From contig NZ_JAAAKW010000001.1 of assembly GCF_009905615.1 (NCBI RefSeq), positions 186,001 through 250,000 of the forward strand: 64,000 bases of DNA, given 5' to 3'. The stretch's first letter is position 1. Each line of letters begins with the position of its first letter. Made by a program: the position numbers and the translations under genes. Under the pieces are notes generated by a model. That model did not search any database. It was given only the letters and a program-made list of their open reading frames with translations, and had not been told where the DNA came from. Source of the stretch: Pseudomonas sp. SLFW (GTDB lineage: Bacteria; Pseudomonadota; Gammaproteobacteria; Pseudomonadales; Pseudomonadaceae). This document shows positions 51,386 through 59,934 of this stretch, piece by piece.

Positions 51386-53158
51386 ATGTGCGGATTAGCT
51401 GGTGAACTACGTTTCGACAATCAACCTGCGGATCTCGCCGCGGTAGAACGCATCACCCATCATCTGGCCCCTCGCGGCCCGGATGCCTGGGGTTTTCATA
51501 GCCAAGGGCCGATTGCCCTGGGCCATCGTCGCCTGAAAATCATGGACCTGTCTGACGGCTCGGCGCAGCCGATGATCGACAGCCATCTGGGCCTGTCACT
51601 GGCCTTCAACGGTGCGATTTATAACTTTCCGGAATTGCGCGCCGAGCTGGAAAGCCTCGGCTATCAATTCCATTCCGGTGGCGACACCGAAGTGCTGCTC
51701 AAGGGCTATCACGCCTGGGGCGCCGACATGCTGCCCAAGCTGAACGGCATGTTCGCCTTCGCCATCTGGGAGCGCGACAACAAGAGTCTCTTCATCGCTC
51801 GCGACCGTCTCGGCGTGAAGCCGCTGTACCTGTCGCGCACCGATAAACGCCTGCGTTTCGCCTCGGCCCTGCCTGCCCTGCTCAAAGGCGGCGACATCAG
51901 CCCGATGCTCGACCCGGTCGCGCTGAACCATTACCTGAATTTCCACGCTGTGGTCCCTGCCCCGCGCACCCTGCTCGCTGGCGTCGAGAAAATTCCGCCG
52001 GCCACCTGGATGCGTGTGAGCGCCGACGGCAAGGTCGAACAGAAAGTCTGGTGGACGCTGCCGTACGGCCCTCATGCCGATGAAGCGAACCTGACCCTCG
52101 AAGACTGGCGCGACCGCGTGCTCGACAGCACCCGTGAAGCCGTGGCCATCCGCCAGCGTGCTGCTGTGGACGTTGGGGTGCTGCTCTCGGGCGGCGTCGA
52201 TTCCAGCATGCTCGTGGGCCTGTTGCGCGAAGTCGGTGTAAAAGACCTTTCGACGTTCTCCATCGGCTTCCAGGATGCGGGCGGCGAGCGTGGCGACGAG
52301 TTCCAGTATTCGGACTTGATCGCCAAGCACTACGGCACGAACCATCATCAGTTGCGCATCAAGGAAAGCGAGATCATCGAGCAGTTGCCTGCCGCGTTCC
52401 GCGCCATGAGCGAGCCGATGGTCAGCCACGACTGCATTGCCTTTTACCTGCTGTCCCGCGAAGTCGCCAAGCACTGCAAAGTGGTGCAGAGCGGCCAGGG
52501 CGCGGACGAACTGTTCGCCGGGTATCACTGGTACCCGCAAGTCGATGGCGCCAGCGACCCGTATGCGGCCTATCGCGAAGCGTTCTTCGACCGCAGCTAC
52601 GACGAGTACGCAGCCACGGTTGCCCCGCAATGGCTGACCCAGAACGACGCTGCCGGTGATTTCGTGCGCGAACACTTCGCCATGCCGGGCGCCGATGCGG
52701 GTGTCGATAAAGCCCTGCGGCTGGACAGTACCGTGATGCTGGTGGACGACCCGGTGAAACGCGTGGACAACATGACCATGGCCTGGGGTCTGGAAGCACG
52801 CACGCCGTTCCTCGACTACCGCCTCGTTGAGCTGTCAGCCCGTGTTCCTGCGCGCTTCAAGCTGCCGGACGGTGGCAAGCAAGTTCTGAAAGAAGCGGCG
52901 CGTCTGGTGATCCCTTCCGAGGTCATCGACCGTAAGAAAGGCTATTTCCCGGTGCCGGGCCTCAAGCATCTGGAGGGCGACACGCTGAACTGGGTGCGCG
53001 ACCTGTTACTCGACCCGAGTCAGGACCGTGGCCTGTTCAACCCGACGATGCTCGATACGCTGCTGACCAACCCAGATGGTCAATTGACCCCGCTGCGCGG
53101 CTCGAAGCTGTGGCAGCTCGCAGCCCTGAACCTGTGGCTCAGCGAACAAGGACTTTGA
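51386..53158 (+). CDS. N-acetylglutaminylglutamine amidotransferase (asparagine-synthase-like)
   Basis: Thought to amidate N-acetylglutaminylglutamine to the osmoprotectant NAGGN. The 590 residues comprise an N-terminal glutaminase domain with catalytic Cys2 (MCGLAGELRF) and GPDAWGFHS. The asparagine-synthetase domain has the PP-loop LLSGGVDSSMLVGLL and GQGADELFAGYHWYP. AAGGACTT precedes the ATG. The paired ngg gene 3 bp downstream and the M42 peptidase gene mark it as the NAGGN-system member rather than true AsnB. Confidence 0.9.
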   Translation: MCGLAGELRFDNQPADLAAVERITHHLAPRGPDAWGFHSQGPIALGHRRLKIMDLSDGSAQPMIDSHLGLSLAFNGAIYNFPELRAELESLGYQFHSGGDTEVLLKGYHAWGADMLPKLNGMFAFAIWERDNKSLFIARDRLGVKPLYLSRTDKRLRFASALPALLKGGDISPMLDPVALNHYLNFHAVVPAPRTLLAGVEKIPPATWMRVSADGKVEQKVWWTLPYGPHADEANLTLEDWRDRVLDSTREAVAIRQRAAVDVGVLLSGGVDSSMLVGLLREVGVKDLSTFSIGFQDAGGERGDEFQYSDLIAKHYGTNHHQLRIKESEIIEQLPAAFRAMSEPMVSHDCIAFYLLSREVAKHCKVVQSGQGADELFAGYHWYPQVDGASDPYAAYREAFFDRSYDEYAATVAPQWLTQNDAAGDFVREHFAMPGADAGVDKALRLDSTVMLVDDPVKRVDNMTMAWGLEARTPFLDYRLVELSARVPARFKLPDGGKQVLKEAARLVIPSEVIDRKKGYFPVPGLKHLEGDTLNWVRDLLLDPSQDRGLFNPTMLDTLLTNPDGQLTPLRGSKLWQLAALNLWLSEQGL

Positions 53159-53161
53159 CCC

Positions 53162-54910
53162 ATGAAAGCCAACGCTTCGATCTACAACCAGCGCCTGTTG
53201 CGCGGTCAGGCGCCGTCCTACGAGCGTTTGCAGGCGCGCTTCGCCGAAGACGGTAGTTCCCTCAATGACGAGCCCCTGGCCTTGCATTGCGGCTGGGGCC
53301 GTCTGCTGATCGGCCACACCTACCCTGATCCTGCGGCGCTGGCGAACGAACTGCTTAACGAAAAACCCGGCGAGCGCGACATCGCGTTGTACATCGCGGC
53401 GCCGCAGCAAGTGCTGGCGCAATCGCCACAGCAATTGTTCCTCGACCCTTCGGACACGCTGCGCCTGTGGTTCAGCGATTACCGCCCTTCACAGCGGGTA
53501 TTTCGTGGCTTCCGGATTCGTCGTGCGCAGAACCAGGCCGACTGGGACGCGATCAACAACCTGTACATCGCGCGCGGCATGCTGCCGATCGACCCGACCC
53601 TGCTGACCCCGCGTCATCAGGGTGGTCCGGTGTACTGGATCGCCGAGGACGAGACCACTAATGCGGTGATCGGCAGCGTCATGGGCCTGAATCATCAAAA
53701 GGCTTTCAACGATCCGGAAAACGGCAGCAGCCTGTGGTGCCTGGCCGTCGATCCGCAATGCACCCGGCCCGGCGTCGGCGAAGTGCTGGTGCGTCATCTG
53801 ATCGAGCATTTCCAGAGTCGCGGTCTGGCCTACCTGGACCTGTCGGTGCTGCACGACAATCAGCAGGCGAAAAACCTTTACGGCAAGCTCGGCTTCCGCA
53901 ACCTGCCGACCTTCGCCATCAAGCGCAAGAACGGCATCAACGAAAAGCTGTTCCTCGGCCCCGGCCCGCAGGCGGACTTCAATCCGTATGCGCGGATCAT
54001 CGTCGAAGAAGCCCATCGTCGCGGCATCGAGGTGCAGGTGGACGATGCCGAAGCCGGGCTGTTCACGCTGATTCACGGCGGCCGTCGCATCCGTTGCCGT
54101 GAGTCGTTGAGCGACCTGACCACCGCCGTCAGCATGACCCTATGCCAGGACAAGCGCCTGACCAATAAGGTACTGAAAGCGGCGGGCCTCGAACTGCCGG
54201 TGCAACAACTGGCGGGCAATGCGGACGACAACCTGGGGTTTCTCGACGAGCACGCACGGATCGTGGTCAAGCCGGTGGATGGCGAGCAGGGCCAAGGCGT
54301 TGCGGTCGATTTGCGCACCATCGAAGACGTGCAGGCGGCGGTCGAACGTGCGCGGCAGTTCGACTCCCGCGTGTTGCTGGAAAGCTTCCACGAAGGGTTC
54401 GACCTGCGCATTGTCGTCATCGGGTTTGACGTGGTGGCCGCCGCCATTCGTCGTCCTGCAGAAATCATGGGCGACGGGCGTCACACCATCGGTCAACTGA
54501 TCGAAGCCCAGAGCCGTCGTCGTGCTGCAGCGACCGGGGGCGAAAGCAAGATTCCGATGGACGACGAGACCCGGCGTACCGTCGAAGACGCCGGTTTCAC
54601 CTTCGACAGCGTGCTGCCTGCCGATCAGCGCCTGGCGGTTCGCCGCACGGCCAACCTGCACACGGGCGGCTGCCTGGAAGACGTCACCGCCATCCTGCAC
54701 CCGGTGTTGAAAGACGCCGCCATCCGCGCCGCCCGCGCCCTCGACATCCCGGTGGTGGGCCTGGACCTGATGGTCCCGGCCGCCGATCAACCGGACTACG
54801 TGTTCATCGAAGCCAACGAACGCTGCGGCCTGGCCAACCATGAGCCACAGCCGACCGCCGAACGCTTCGTCGATCTGTTGTTTCCCCATAGCCTGCCTGT
54901 TCACGGCTAA
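53162..54910 (+). CDS. ngg: N-acetylglutaminylglutamine synthetase
   Basis: Builds the dipeptide precursor of NAGGN. The 582-residue protein fuses a GNAT acetyltransferase-like domain (about residues 110-260, with VDPQCTRPGVGEVLVRHL) to an ATP-grasp ligase domain. The latter has LCQDKRLTNKVLKAAGLELP, VVKPVDGEQGQGVAVDL, FEGFDLR-like (FHEGFDLRIVVIG) and a metal-binding FIEANERCGLANHEPQ. It sits 3 bp after the amidotransferase gene, so the two are surely co-translated. Osmotic induction is expected from the family. Confidence 0.92.
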   Translation: MKANASIYNQRLLRGQAPSYERLQARFAEDGSSLNDEPLALHCGWGRLLIGHTYPDPAALANELLNEKPGERDIALYIAAPQQVLAQSPQQLFLDPSDTLRLWFSDYRPSQRVFRGFRIRRAQNQADWDAINNLYIARGMLPIDPTLLTPRHQGGPVYWIAEDETTNAVIGSVMGLNHQKAFNDPENGSSLWCLAVDPQCTRPGVGEVLVRHLIEHFQSRGLAYLDLSVLHDNQQAKNLYGKLGFRNLPTFAIKRKNGINEKLFLGPGPQADFNPYARIIVEEAHRRGIEVQVDDAEAGLFTLIHGGRRIRCRESLSDLTTAVSMTLCQDKRLTNKVLKAAGLELPVQQLAGNADDNLGFLDEHARIVVKPVDGEQGQGVAVDLRTIEDVQAAVERARQFDSRVLLESFHEGFDLRIVVIGFDVVAAAIRRPAEIMGDGRHTIGQLIEAQSRRRAAATGGESKIPMDDETRRTVEDAGFTFDSVLPADQRLAVRRTANLHTGGCLEDVTAILHPVLKDAAIRAARALDIPVVGLDLMVPAADQPDYVFIEANERCGLANHEPQPTAERFVDLLFPHSLPVHG

Positions 54911-54912
54911 AA

Positions 54913-54992
54913 GCAGCTATGAGTTGTAAGCTGCAAGCTGCAAGAAGTTGGCGCGACCACTTGCAGCTCGTAGCTTGTCGCTTGCCGCTGCT
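54913..54992. repeat. Inverted repeat of the AGCTGCAAG family
   Basis: The left arm AGCAGCTATGAGTTGTAAGC continues CTGCAAGCTGCAAG, and the right arm CTTGCAGCTCGTAGCTTGTC ends GCCGCTGCT. It is related to the element after cpxR at 15.8 kb. It lies inside the NAGGN operon, between ngg and the peptidase gene. Confidence 0.75.
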
Positions 54993-55007
54993 CCGACTGG
55001 AGCTACC

Positions 55008-56195
55008 ATGACCACTGCAAAGAAAATCCATGAACCGGATCTGAATTACCTGCAGAAAGTCCTGCTGGAAATGCTCGCGATTCCAAGCCCCACAGGCTTC
55101 ACAGACACCATCGTGCGCTACGTCGCCGAGCGTCTTGAAGAGTTGAGCATTCCCTTCGAACTCACCCGTCGCGGCACCATCCGTGCGACGTTAAAAGGCA
55201 AACAGAGCAGTCCCGACCGCGCCGTTTCCGCGCACCTGGACACCATCGGCGCCAGCGTGCGCGAGGTGAAAGACAATGGTCGTCTGGGCCTGGCGGCCGT
55301 CGGTTGCTGGTCGAGCCGATTTGCCGAGGGTAGCCGCGTCAGCGTGTTCACCGACACCGGCGTGATTCGCGGCAGCGTCTTGCCGTTGATGGCTTCAGGG
55401 CACGCGTTCAACACCGCCGTCGACACCATGCCGATCAGTTGGGATCACATTGAACTGCGTCTGGACGCCTACTGCGCGACTCGCGCTGATTGCGAGTCGC
55501 TGGGCATTAACGTGGGTGATTTCGTCGCTTTCGATCCGTTGCCCGAGTTCACCGAAAGTGGCCATATCAGCGCCCGTCACCTTGACGACAAGGCGGGTGT
55601 CGCGGCACTGCTCGCGGCCCTCAAGGCCATCGTCGACAGCGGCGCCGAGCCACCTATCGATTGCCACCCGCTGTTCACCATCACCGAAGAAACCGGCAGC
55701 GGCGCGGCGGGCAGTCTGCCGTGGGACGTCAGTGAATTCGTGGGGATCGACATCGCGCCGGTCGCGCCGGGCCAGCACTCCAGCGAACACGCGGTCAGCG
55801 TGGCCATGCAGGATTCTGGCGGGCCGTATGACTATCACCTGTCCCGGCATTTGCTGCGGCTGGGCCAGGAAAAAGAACTGTCGGTGCGCCGCGACCTGTT
55901 CCGCTATTACTACAGCGACGCGCACTCGGCGATAACGGCAGGTTATGACACCCGCACCGCGCTCCTGGCCTTTGGTTGCGACGCGACGCATGGGTATGAG
56001 CGTACGCACATTGACAGCCTCAATACGCTGAGCAAACTGCTGACGGCTTACATCCTCAGCCCGCCGGTATTTGCGAGCGATGCGAAGCCGGCCAATGCGT
56101 CCCTGGAAAACTTCAGCCACCAGCTGGAGCACGACGCGCAGATGGAATCGGACACGCGCGTGCCTGCGGTGGATACATTGGTGGGGCAGCGGTAG
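55008..56195 (+). CDS. NAGGN-system M42-family peptidase
   Basis: A 395-residue dinuclear-zinc aminopeptidase-like protein (M42/glutamyl aminopeptidase fold) of the subgroup linked to NAGGN genes. Visible ligand and catalytic motifs are SAHLDTIGASV, RHLDDKAGVAALLAAL, TEETGSGAAGS and YSDAHSA. It may turn over or help mature the dipeptide osmolyte; the reaction is inferred from context. The start follows GGAGCTACC; the upstream in-frame codons are repeat sequence. Confidence 0.88.
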   Translation: MTTAKKIHEPDLNYLQKVLLEMLAIPSPTGFTDTIVRYVAERLEELSIPFELTRRGTIRATLKGKQSSPDRAVSAHLDTIGASVREVKDNGRLGLAAVGCWSSRFAEGSRVSVFTDTGVIRGSVLPLMASGHAFNTAVDTMPISWDHIELRLDAYCATRADCESLGINVGDFVAFDPLPEFTESGHISARHLDDKAGVAALLAALKAIVDSGAEPPIDCHPLFTITEETGSGAAGSLPWDVSEFVGIDIAPVAPGQHSSEHAVSVAMQDSGGPYDYHLSRHLLRLGQEKELSVRRDLFRYYYSDAHSAITAGYDTRTALLAFGCDATHGYERTHIDSLNTLSKLLTAYILSPPVFASDAKPANASLENFSHQLEHDAQMESDTRVPAVDTLVGQR

Positions 56196-56237
56196 ACACG
56201 GTTCGAATAACCGCAGCCCTTGCCTGTGAGATTCAAC

Positions 56238-56340
56238 CTGTGGGAGCGAATTTATTCGCGATACGGTGGTACATCCGCTAGCGATTGTTGGATGTACCTA
56301 CCTTCGTCGGAATGCCGTCCAGAATGAATTCCCTTCCACA
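56238..56340. repeat. Degenerate REPIN, family A
   Basis: The left arm GTGGGAGCGAATTTATTCGC is close to consensus. The right part (AGAATGAATTCCCTTCCACA) has diverged and the element is longer than usual. It is the most decayed copy in the window. Confidence 0.75.
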
Positions 56341-56453
56341 TTTCGCTCTTATTGCCAATGAGATCGTAGGAATCCATCAACGCCGACGTAGCCCCATTCC
56401 CCCGACCACGCTAGCATCCCCGCCATCTGCCCTTCGCAACGACCGAGAACCCC

Positions 56454-56684
56454 ATGCTAATCCCCTACGACCAACTCGAAGCCGACACCCTGACGCGTCT
56501 GATCGAGGACTTCGTGACCCGCGACGGCACCGACAATGGCGATGACACGCCGCTGGAAACCCGCGTATTGCGGGTTCGCCACGCGTTGAGCAAAGGTCAG
56601 GCGGTGATCTTCTTCGACCTCGAAAGCCAGCAATGCCAACTGATGCTCAAGCACGAAGTACCCAAGGAGTATTTCGAAGACTGA
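56454..56684 (+). CDS. yheU: YheU-family (UPF0270) protein
   Basis: A 76-residue small acidic protein. The family pattern is clear: MLIPYDQLEADTLTRLIEDF, then TRDGTDNGD and GQAVIFFDLESQQCQLM. No function is established. It is convergent with the CsrA-family gene, with 27 bp between stop codons. The upstream 258-bp gap contains only a decayed REPIN and the presumed promoter. Confidence 0.92.
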   Translation: MLIPYDQLEADTLTRLIEDFVTRDGTDNGDDTPLETRVLRVRHALSKGQAVIFFDLESQQCQLMLKHEVPKEYFED

Positions 56685-56711
56685 GCACGATGCCGTCGTG
56701 AAGGGATGTCA

Positions 56712-56909
56712 TCAGGAACCGGAGGGCGGCGCCGCCATCTGCTGCAAGCGCTGGGCAATGCGCCGATAGACCTCGGCACGGTGGATTTTCACGTGCTGCG
56801 GGGCATCGATCCCCAAGCGCACCTGATTGCCAGTGATCCCCAGAATCTGCACCGTGATGTCATCACCGATGGAGAAGGTTTCTCCTATTTCCCGCGTCAA
56901 TACCAGCAT
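56712..56909 (-). CDS. rsmI: CsrA/RsmA-family RNA-binding regulator, RsmI type
   Basis: A post-transcriptional regulator binding GGA motifs in mRNA leaders. The 65-residue protein has the CsrA fold signature [20 protein letters not shown] and the RNA-contact residues Leu4 and Arg44 ([11 protein letters not shown]). The C-terminal extension [13 protein letters not shown] differs from RsmA. In P. putida, rsmI lies near yheU, the NAGGN genes and actP, which this neighbourhood matches by my recollection. The start MLVLTRE follows a GGAAAG site. Confidence 0.85.
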   Translation of the reverse strand: MLVLTREIGETFSIGDDITVQILGITGNQVRLGIDAPQHVKIHRAEVYRRIAQRLQQMAAPPSGS

Positions 56910-57053
56910 CTTTCCTACTCCCTGGGTGGTAACCGAGGGGGCAGGTTGCCGCGCTGGATCCAATGCTTCAATGCGCCTGGAACAAATCAGTCTTGCCCTT
57001 CAGAGGGTGACGGCGGTTGCTGACAGACGCGTCCTACAAACACGTCATTTCGG

Positions 57054-57386
57054 TCATGAAACCGTTCCGCGCGGGCCCAACAGGATGATCGTCGCGCCGA
57101 TCACGCAGAACGCGAGGCCGAGCCAATCCGATGTCAATGGCCTCACGCGCTCGATCACGGCGAGCCAGGCAATCGAGGTGATGATGTAGATGCCGCCGTA
57201 TGCCGCATAAGCGCGTCCGGCGTAGGCCGCTTCGACGCGAGTCAGCAACAGTGCGAAAAGGGTCAGGCTGATCAGCGCAGGAATCACCCATAGCGCGCTT
57301 TTCCCCTGACGCAACCACAGCCAGAAGCCGTAGCATCCGGCGATCTCGAACAAGGCGGCGAGGAAGAACCACAGGTAGTTGAGCAC
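57054..57386 (-). CDS. YnfA-family (UPF0060) small membrane protein
   Basis: A 110-residue inner-membrane protein of the YnfA family, related in size and topology to small multidrug resistance proteins. Four hydrophobic spans and the family segment [20 protein letters not shown] plus [12 protein letters not shown] are visible. The start is GTG after AAGGGATTCCATC. Transport activity for the family is only partly documented. Confidence 0.9.
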   Translation of the reverse strand: MLNYLWFFLAALFEIAGCYGFWLWLRQGKSALWVIPALISLTLFALLLTRVEAAYAGRAYAAYGGIYIITSIAWLAVIERVRPLTSDWLGLAFCVIGATIILLGPRGTVS

Positions 57387-57453
57387 GATGGAATCCCTTC
57401 AAGGGTGGCCGGAACGATGCGCGCCACCCTATCAGATAAATCAGACGTGAACG

Positions 57454-58266
57454 TCAGCCAACGGACTTGGCCTTGGCGCGCATCTTGTCGGCCATATTAG
57501 CCATTTCGTCGTAAATCGCGTGGGGGTTTTGCTGTTTGATCTGCCAGGCCATGCGGCCTTGTTCGTGGGGCAGGATCATGAATTCGCCCTTGGCAACTTG
57601 ATCGTAAACGTAGGCCGCGATGTCGCTGGCGGAGATCGGCGAGCTTTCCAGCAACTTGCCGACCTGGGCTTTCATCGCCGGGGTCGGGCCGCGGAACGAG
57701 TCCAGCAGATTGGTCTGGAAAAACGACGGGCACACCACATGAACGCCTACTTCCTGTTGACGCAGTTCCACCAACAGGCTCTCCGACAACGCCACCACCC
57801 CCGCCTTTGCCACGTTGTAATTGCTCATCGCCGGGCCTTGCATCAGCGCGGCCATCGACGCGATGTTGATGATCTTGCCCTTGCTCTGCTCCAGCAGCGG
57901 CAGGAACGCCTTGCAGCCTTTCACCACGCCCATGAGGTTGATCGCGATCTGCCAATCCCAATCCTCCAGCGACAGTTCACCAAAGAACCCGCCCGACGCC
58001 ACGCCCGCGTTGTTGACGATGATGTCGATGCCACCAAACCGCTGCTCACAGGCCTGTGCGAAAGCGGTCAGTTGGCTGTAGTCGCGCACATCGCACCGCT
58101 GAACGAAACCGTCGCCCCCCGCTTCACGCACCCGATTCAAGGTTTCTTGCAGGCCTGCGTCGCTGACGTCTGACAACGCCAGTTTCCAGCCTTCACGTGC
58201 CCAGCGCAGCGCGATTTCACGCCCCAGGCCGGAACCTGCGCCAGTGATCATGATGCGATTTTGCAT
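57454..58266 (-). CDS. Short-chain dehydrogenase/reductase
   Basis: A classical SDR of 270 residues. The cofactor motif GAGSGLGREIALRW is near the N-terminus. NNAGVASGGFFGE follows, then the catalytic Ser in INIASMAAL, and Tyr/Lys in MSNYNVAKAGVVALSE. The cofactor loop has Asp after the second strand (ALSDVSD), favouring NAD(H). Of two in-frame ATGs I prefer the second, which is properly spaced from AAGG; the first would give 272 residues. The substrate is unknown. Confidence 0.85.
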   Translation of the reverse strand: MQNRIMITGAGSGLGREIALRWAREGWKLALSDVSDAGLQETLNRVREAGGDGFVQRCDVRDYSQLTAFAQACEQRFGGIDIIVNNAGVASGGFFGELSLEDWDWQIAINLMGVVKGCKAFLPLLEQSKGKIINIASMAALMQGPAMSNYNVAKAGVVALSESLLVELRQQEVGVHVVCPSFFQTNLLDSFRGPTPAMKAQVGKLLESSPISASDIAAYVYDQVAKGEFMILPHEQGRMAWQIKQQNPHAIYDEMANMADKMRAKAKSVG

Positions 58267-58370
58267 AGCCATTGCCTTGTCGATTGCGGGGAAGTGGCCT
58301 CAGTGTAAACAGACACATTGTCCGACAACCCCTCCATTGACTGGCTGAATATGCGAGGCAAACCGGCGTC

Positions 58371-58748
58371 TCAGGCCGCGCTGCGTCGGCCCCGCCAGCG
58401 GGTGATGACCCAGAGGTAAGCAGCAAGATTGACCACAACAACGATGACGCCCAGTCCGATCTGAATCTGCGGTGTGAGACCGGCGGGGTAGATCAGCGGG
58501 ATGAGGTAGTGGCCGATGAAATCCCCTTCGTACCCGGCGGCACCGGCTTTGAGCCGCAGGCTGTTTTCCAGCGGGGTCAGCGGGCAGTACAGGTGCAAAA
58601 ACTCCACCGCCATGCCCCAGGCGACGGCTGGCAGGTGCAACACGGCCCAAGCACGGCGGTGCAACACCAGAAGTGCACCGAACATGACGAACAGAATGAA
58701 CGTTAGATGGAAGACGACCATGGCGTCTGCCATCACCGAATAAAACAT
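58371..58748 (-). CDS. DUF2784 membrane protein
   Basis: A 125-residue inner-membrane protein with three to four spans. The DUF2784 pattern is present: VFHLTFILFVMFGAL, then WGMAVEFLHLYCPLTPLEN and YEGDFIGHYLIPLIYPAGLT. The function is unknown. AGGAAGCAAGCT precedes the ATG. It is monocistronic and divergent from the DUF3309 gene across a 302-bp AT-rich gap. Confidence 0.88.
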   Translation of the reverse strand: MFYSVMADAMVVFHLTFILFVMFGALLVLHRRAWAVLHLPAVAWGMAVEFLHLYCPLTPLENSLRLKAGAAGYEGDFIGHYLIPLIYPAGLTPQIQIGLGVIVVVVNLAAYLWVITRWRGRRSAA

Positions 58749-58937
58749 AGCTTGCTTCCTGATTAAGGGGTTTTGGCAACTTCGTGACCGGCGCTGAAAA
58801 TGTTAGTTCCGCGCTTATTGCCAGTACATGAAGGTTAGCCGGGATCGAATACACGGGTTTTAACATTCACCATTTCACTTCAAGCTATTGATTTTTATCA
58901 TAATTATAAAAATGTTATTTTTTATTTCCTCTCATCC

Positions 58938-58965
58938 GAACCTTTTGTTCCGGGCCAGAGTCGGA
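58938..58965 (+). promoter_or_regulatory. Possible AlgU (sigma-22)-type promoter of the DUF3309 gene
   Basis: GAACCT, a 17-bp spacer and TCGGA resemble the AlgU/RpoE consensus GAACTT-N16-17-TCTGA. It lies about 85 bp before the DUF3309 start. One mismatch in each box; not tested. The rest of the 302-bp gap is AT-rich and shows no gene. Confidence 0.35.
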
Positions 58966-59050
58966 TTATTCAAGCACTACAACTTTTCACGAAGTTGGCG
59001 AACGCTTGAACGGCATTGCCATTTACCAAGAACACAAGAAGGAACTCGTC

Positions 59051-59209
59051 ATGGGCATCGGCACAATTCTGATCATCATCCTCATTCTCCTGTTGGTCGG
59101 CGGTCTTCCGGTCTTCCCACACTCTAGAAGTTGGGGTTATGGGCCATCGGGGATCATCGGTACGATCCTGGTGATTCTGCTGATTCTGGTGTTGCTTGGC
59201 AGGATATAA
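59051..59209 (+). CDS. DUF3309 small membrane protein
   Basis: A 52-residue, almost entirely hydrophobic protein. Two spans (GTILIIILILLLVGGLPVFP and GIIGTILVILLILVLLGRI) are joined by HSRSWGYGPS, which is the DUF3309 layout. AAGGAACTCGTC precedes the ATG. Members often respond to envelope or osmotic stress in related bacteria, but no function is proven. A strong terminator follows the stop. Confidence 0.87.
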   Translation: MGIGTILIIILILLLVGGLPVFPHSRSWGYGPSGIIGTILVILLILVLLGRI

Positions 59210-59225
59210 CCGCCCCGCCGCCAGC

Positions 59226-59565
59226 GAAAAACCCCGCTCTTTGTAGTGGGGTTTTTTATTGGGCTGCTGGGTTTTGTGTGTATATCCAATTGCGGTGGTG
59301 TTGCTGATTACGGTTCTGCCTAGGGGCAGAAGATTTCGCCTCCGGCGAGTTACTTGGAAAAGCACCCCAAGTAACCAAGGGTGCCTGCTCCTGGTTTGGC
59401 TTCGACTTCGTCGAAGTTCCCTCACTCCGGCGACGCTCCGTGGGCCCGCCGCGAAGGGCCATCCATGGCCCAGCGCGGCTCTCGCGGCATCCATGCCGCT
59501 CGACCCACTCCGCGCCGCCTGCGTTCGGCCTGCACCCAAGTCGCGTTCTGCGGTGTCTGGAATTT
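59226..59565. repeat. Copy 1 of a ~340-bp inverted element
   Basis: Begins with the terminator hairpin and includes ATCCAATTGCGGTGGTGTTG, CTGGTTTGGCTTCGACTTCG, CACTCCGGCGACGCTCCGTG and GACCCACTCCGCGCCGCCTG. It ends near CGGTGTCTG. The inverse complement of the second copy matches over most of its length with scattered differences and small gaps. It has open frames on both strands but no protein I recognise; I treat it as a noncoding dispersed repeat. Confidence 0.75.
59227..59257 (+). terminator. Rho-independent terminator after the DUF3309 gene
   Basis: AACCCCGCTCTTTGTAGTGGGG-type hairpin: stem CCCC(GC)/(GT)GGGG with a CTCTTTGTAG loop, A-run before and TTTTTT after. The same hairpin recurs inverted after actP. 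Confidence 0.88.
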
Positions 59566-59586
59566 CGCGGTACAAGATCAACAGCC

Positions 59587-59646
59587 AAAGCCAAAGCCAA
59601 AGCCAAAGCCAAAGCCAAAGCCAAAGCCAAAGCCAAAGCCAAAGCC
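59587..59646 (+). repeat. Hexanucleotide microsatellite, ten AAAGCC units
   Basis: Sixty bases of uninterrupted AAAGCC with a partial unit at each side. Forward frames would read Lys-Ala, Lys-Pro or Ser-Gln; the reverse would read Trp-Leu or Ala-Leu. I see no gene using it. It lies between the two inverted elements and is a candidate for length variation. Confidence 0.95.
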
Positions 59647-59704
59647 AAGCGACGCGTCTGGCTCTTTTAGGTTGAGCGCAAACCTGTGCAGCTCCGCCAT
59701 TCCC

Positions 59705-59795
59705 CTGTGGGAGCGAATTCATTCGCGAAAAATCGTTCAGGCGATGGGGATGTGGCGGCTGTACCGGCCATTCGCGAATGAATTCGCTCCCACAG
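59705..59795. repeat. REPIN, family A (core in opposite orientation)
   Basis: Standard arms, but the core reads as the inverse of most other copies (GGCGATGGGGATGTGGCGGC). It lies in the middle of the 1068-bp gap between the DUF3309 and actP genes. A single family C REP arm (ATCGTAACCTCAGGCGTCTC) follows at about 59845-59880. Confidence 0.9.
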
Positions 59796-59934
59796 ATGCT
59801 CTGCGGCGCTCCGAAGCCTTCACCAACACCGACCCACCGCTTTCGCTACCATCGTAACCTCAGGCGTCTCCCACAGGGATAGCGTCAAGATTCGAACTGA
59901 GCGTTCGCGTTCGCTTTTGATCTTGATCTTCACA

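Noticed and set aside
59256..59648. Open frames encoding (Ala-Leu)n, (Trp-Leu)n or (Lys-Pro)n near the microsatellite
   Set aside because: They are made from the AAAGCC array plus the inverted element, in several frames and both strands, with no ribosome site or family similarity.
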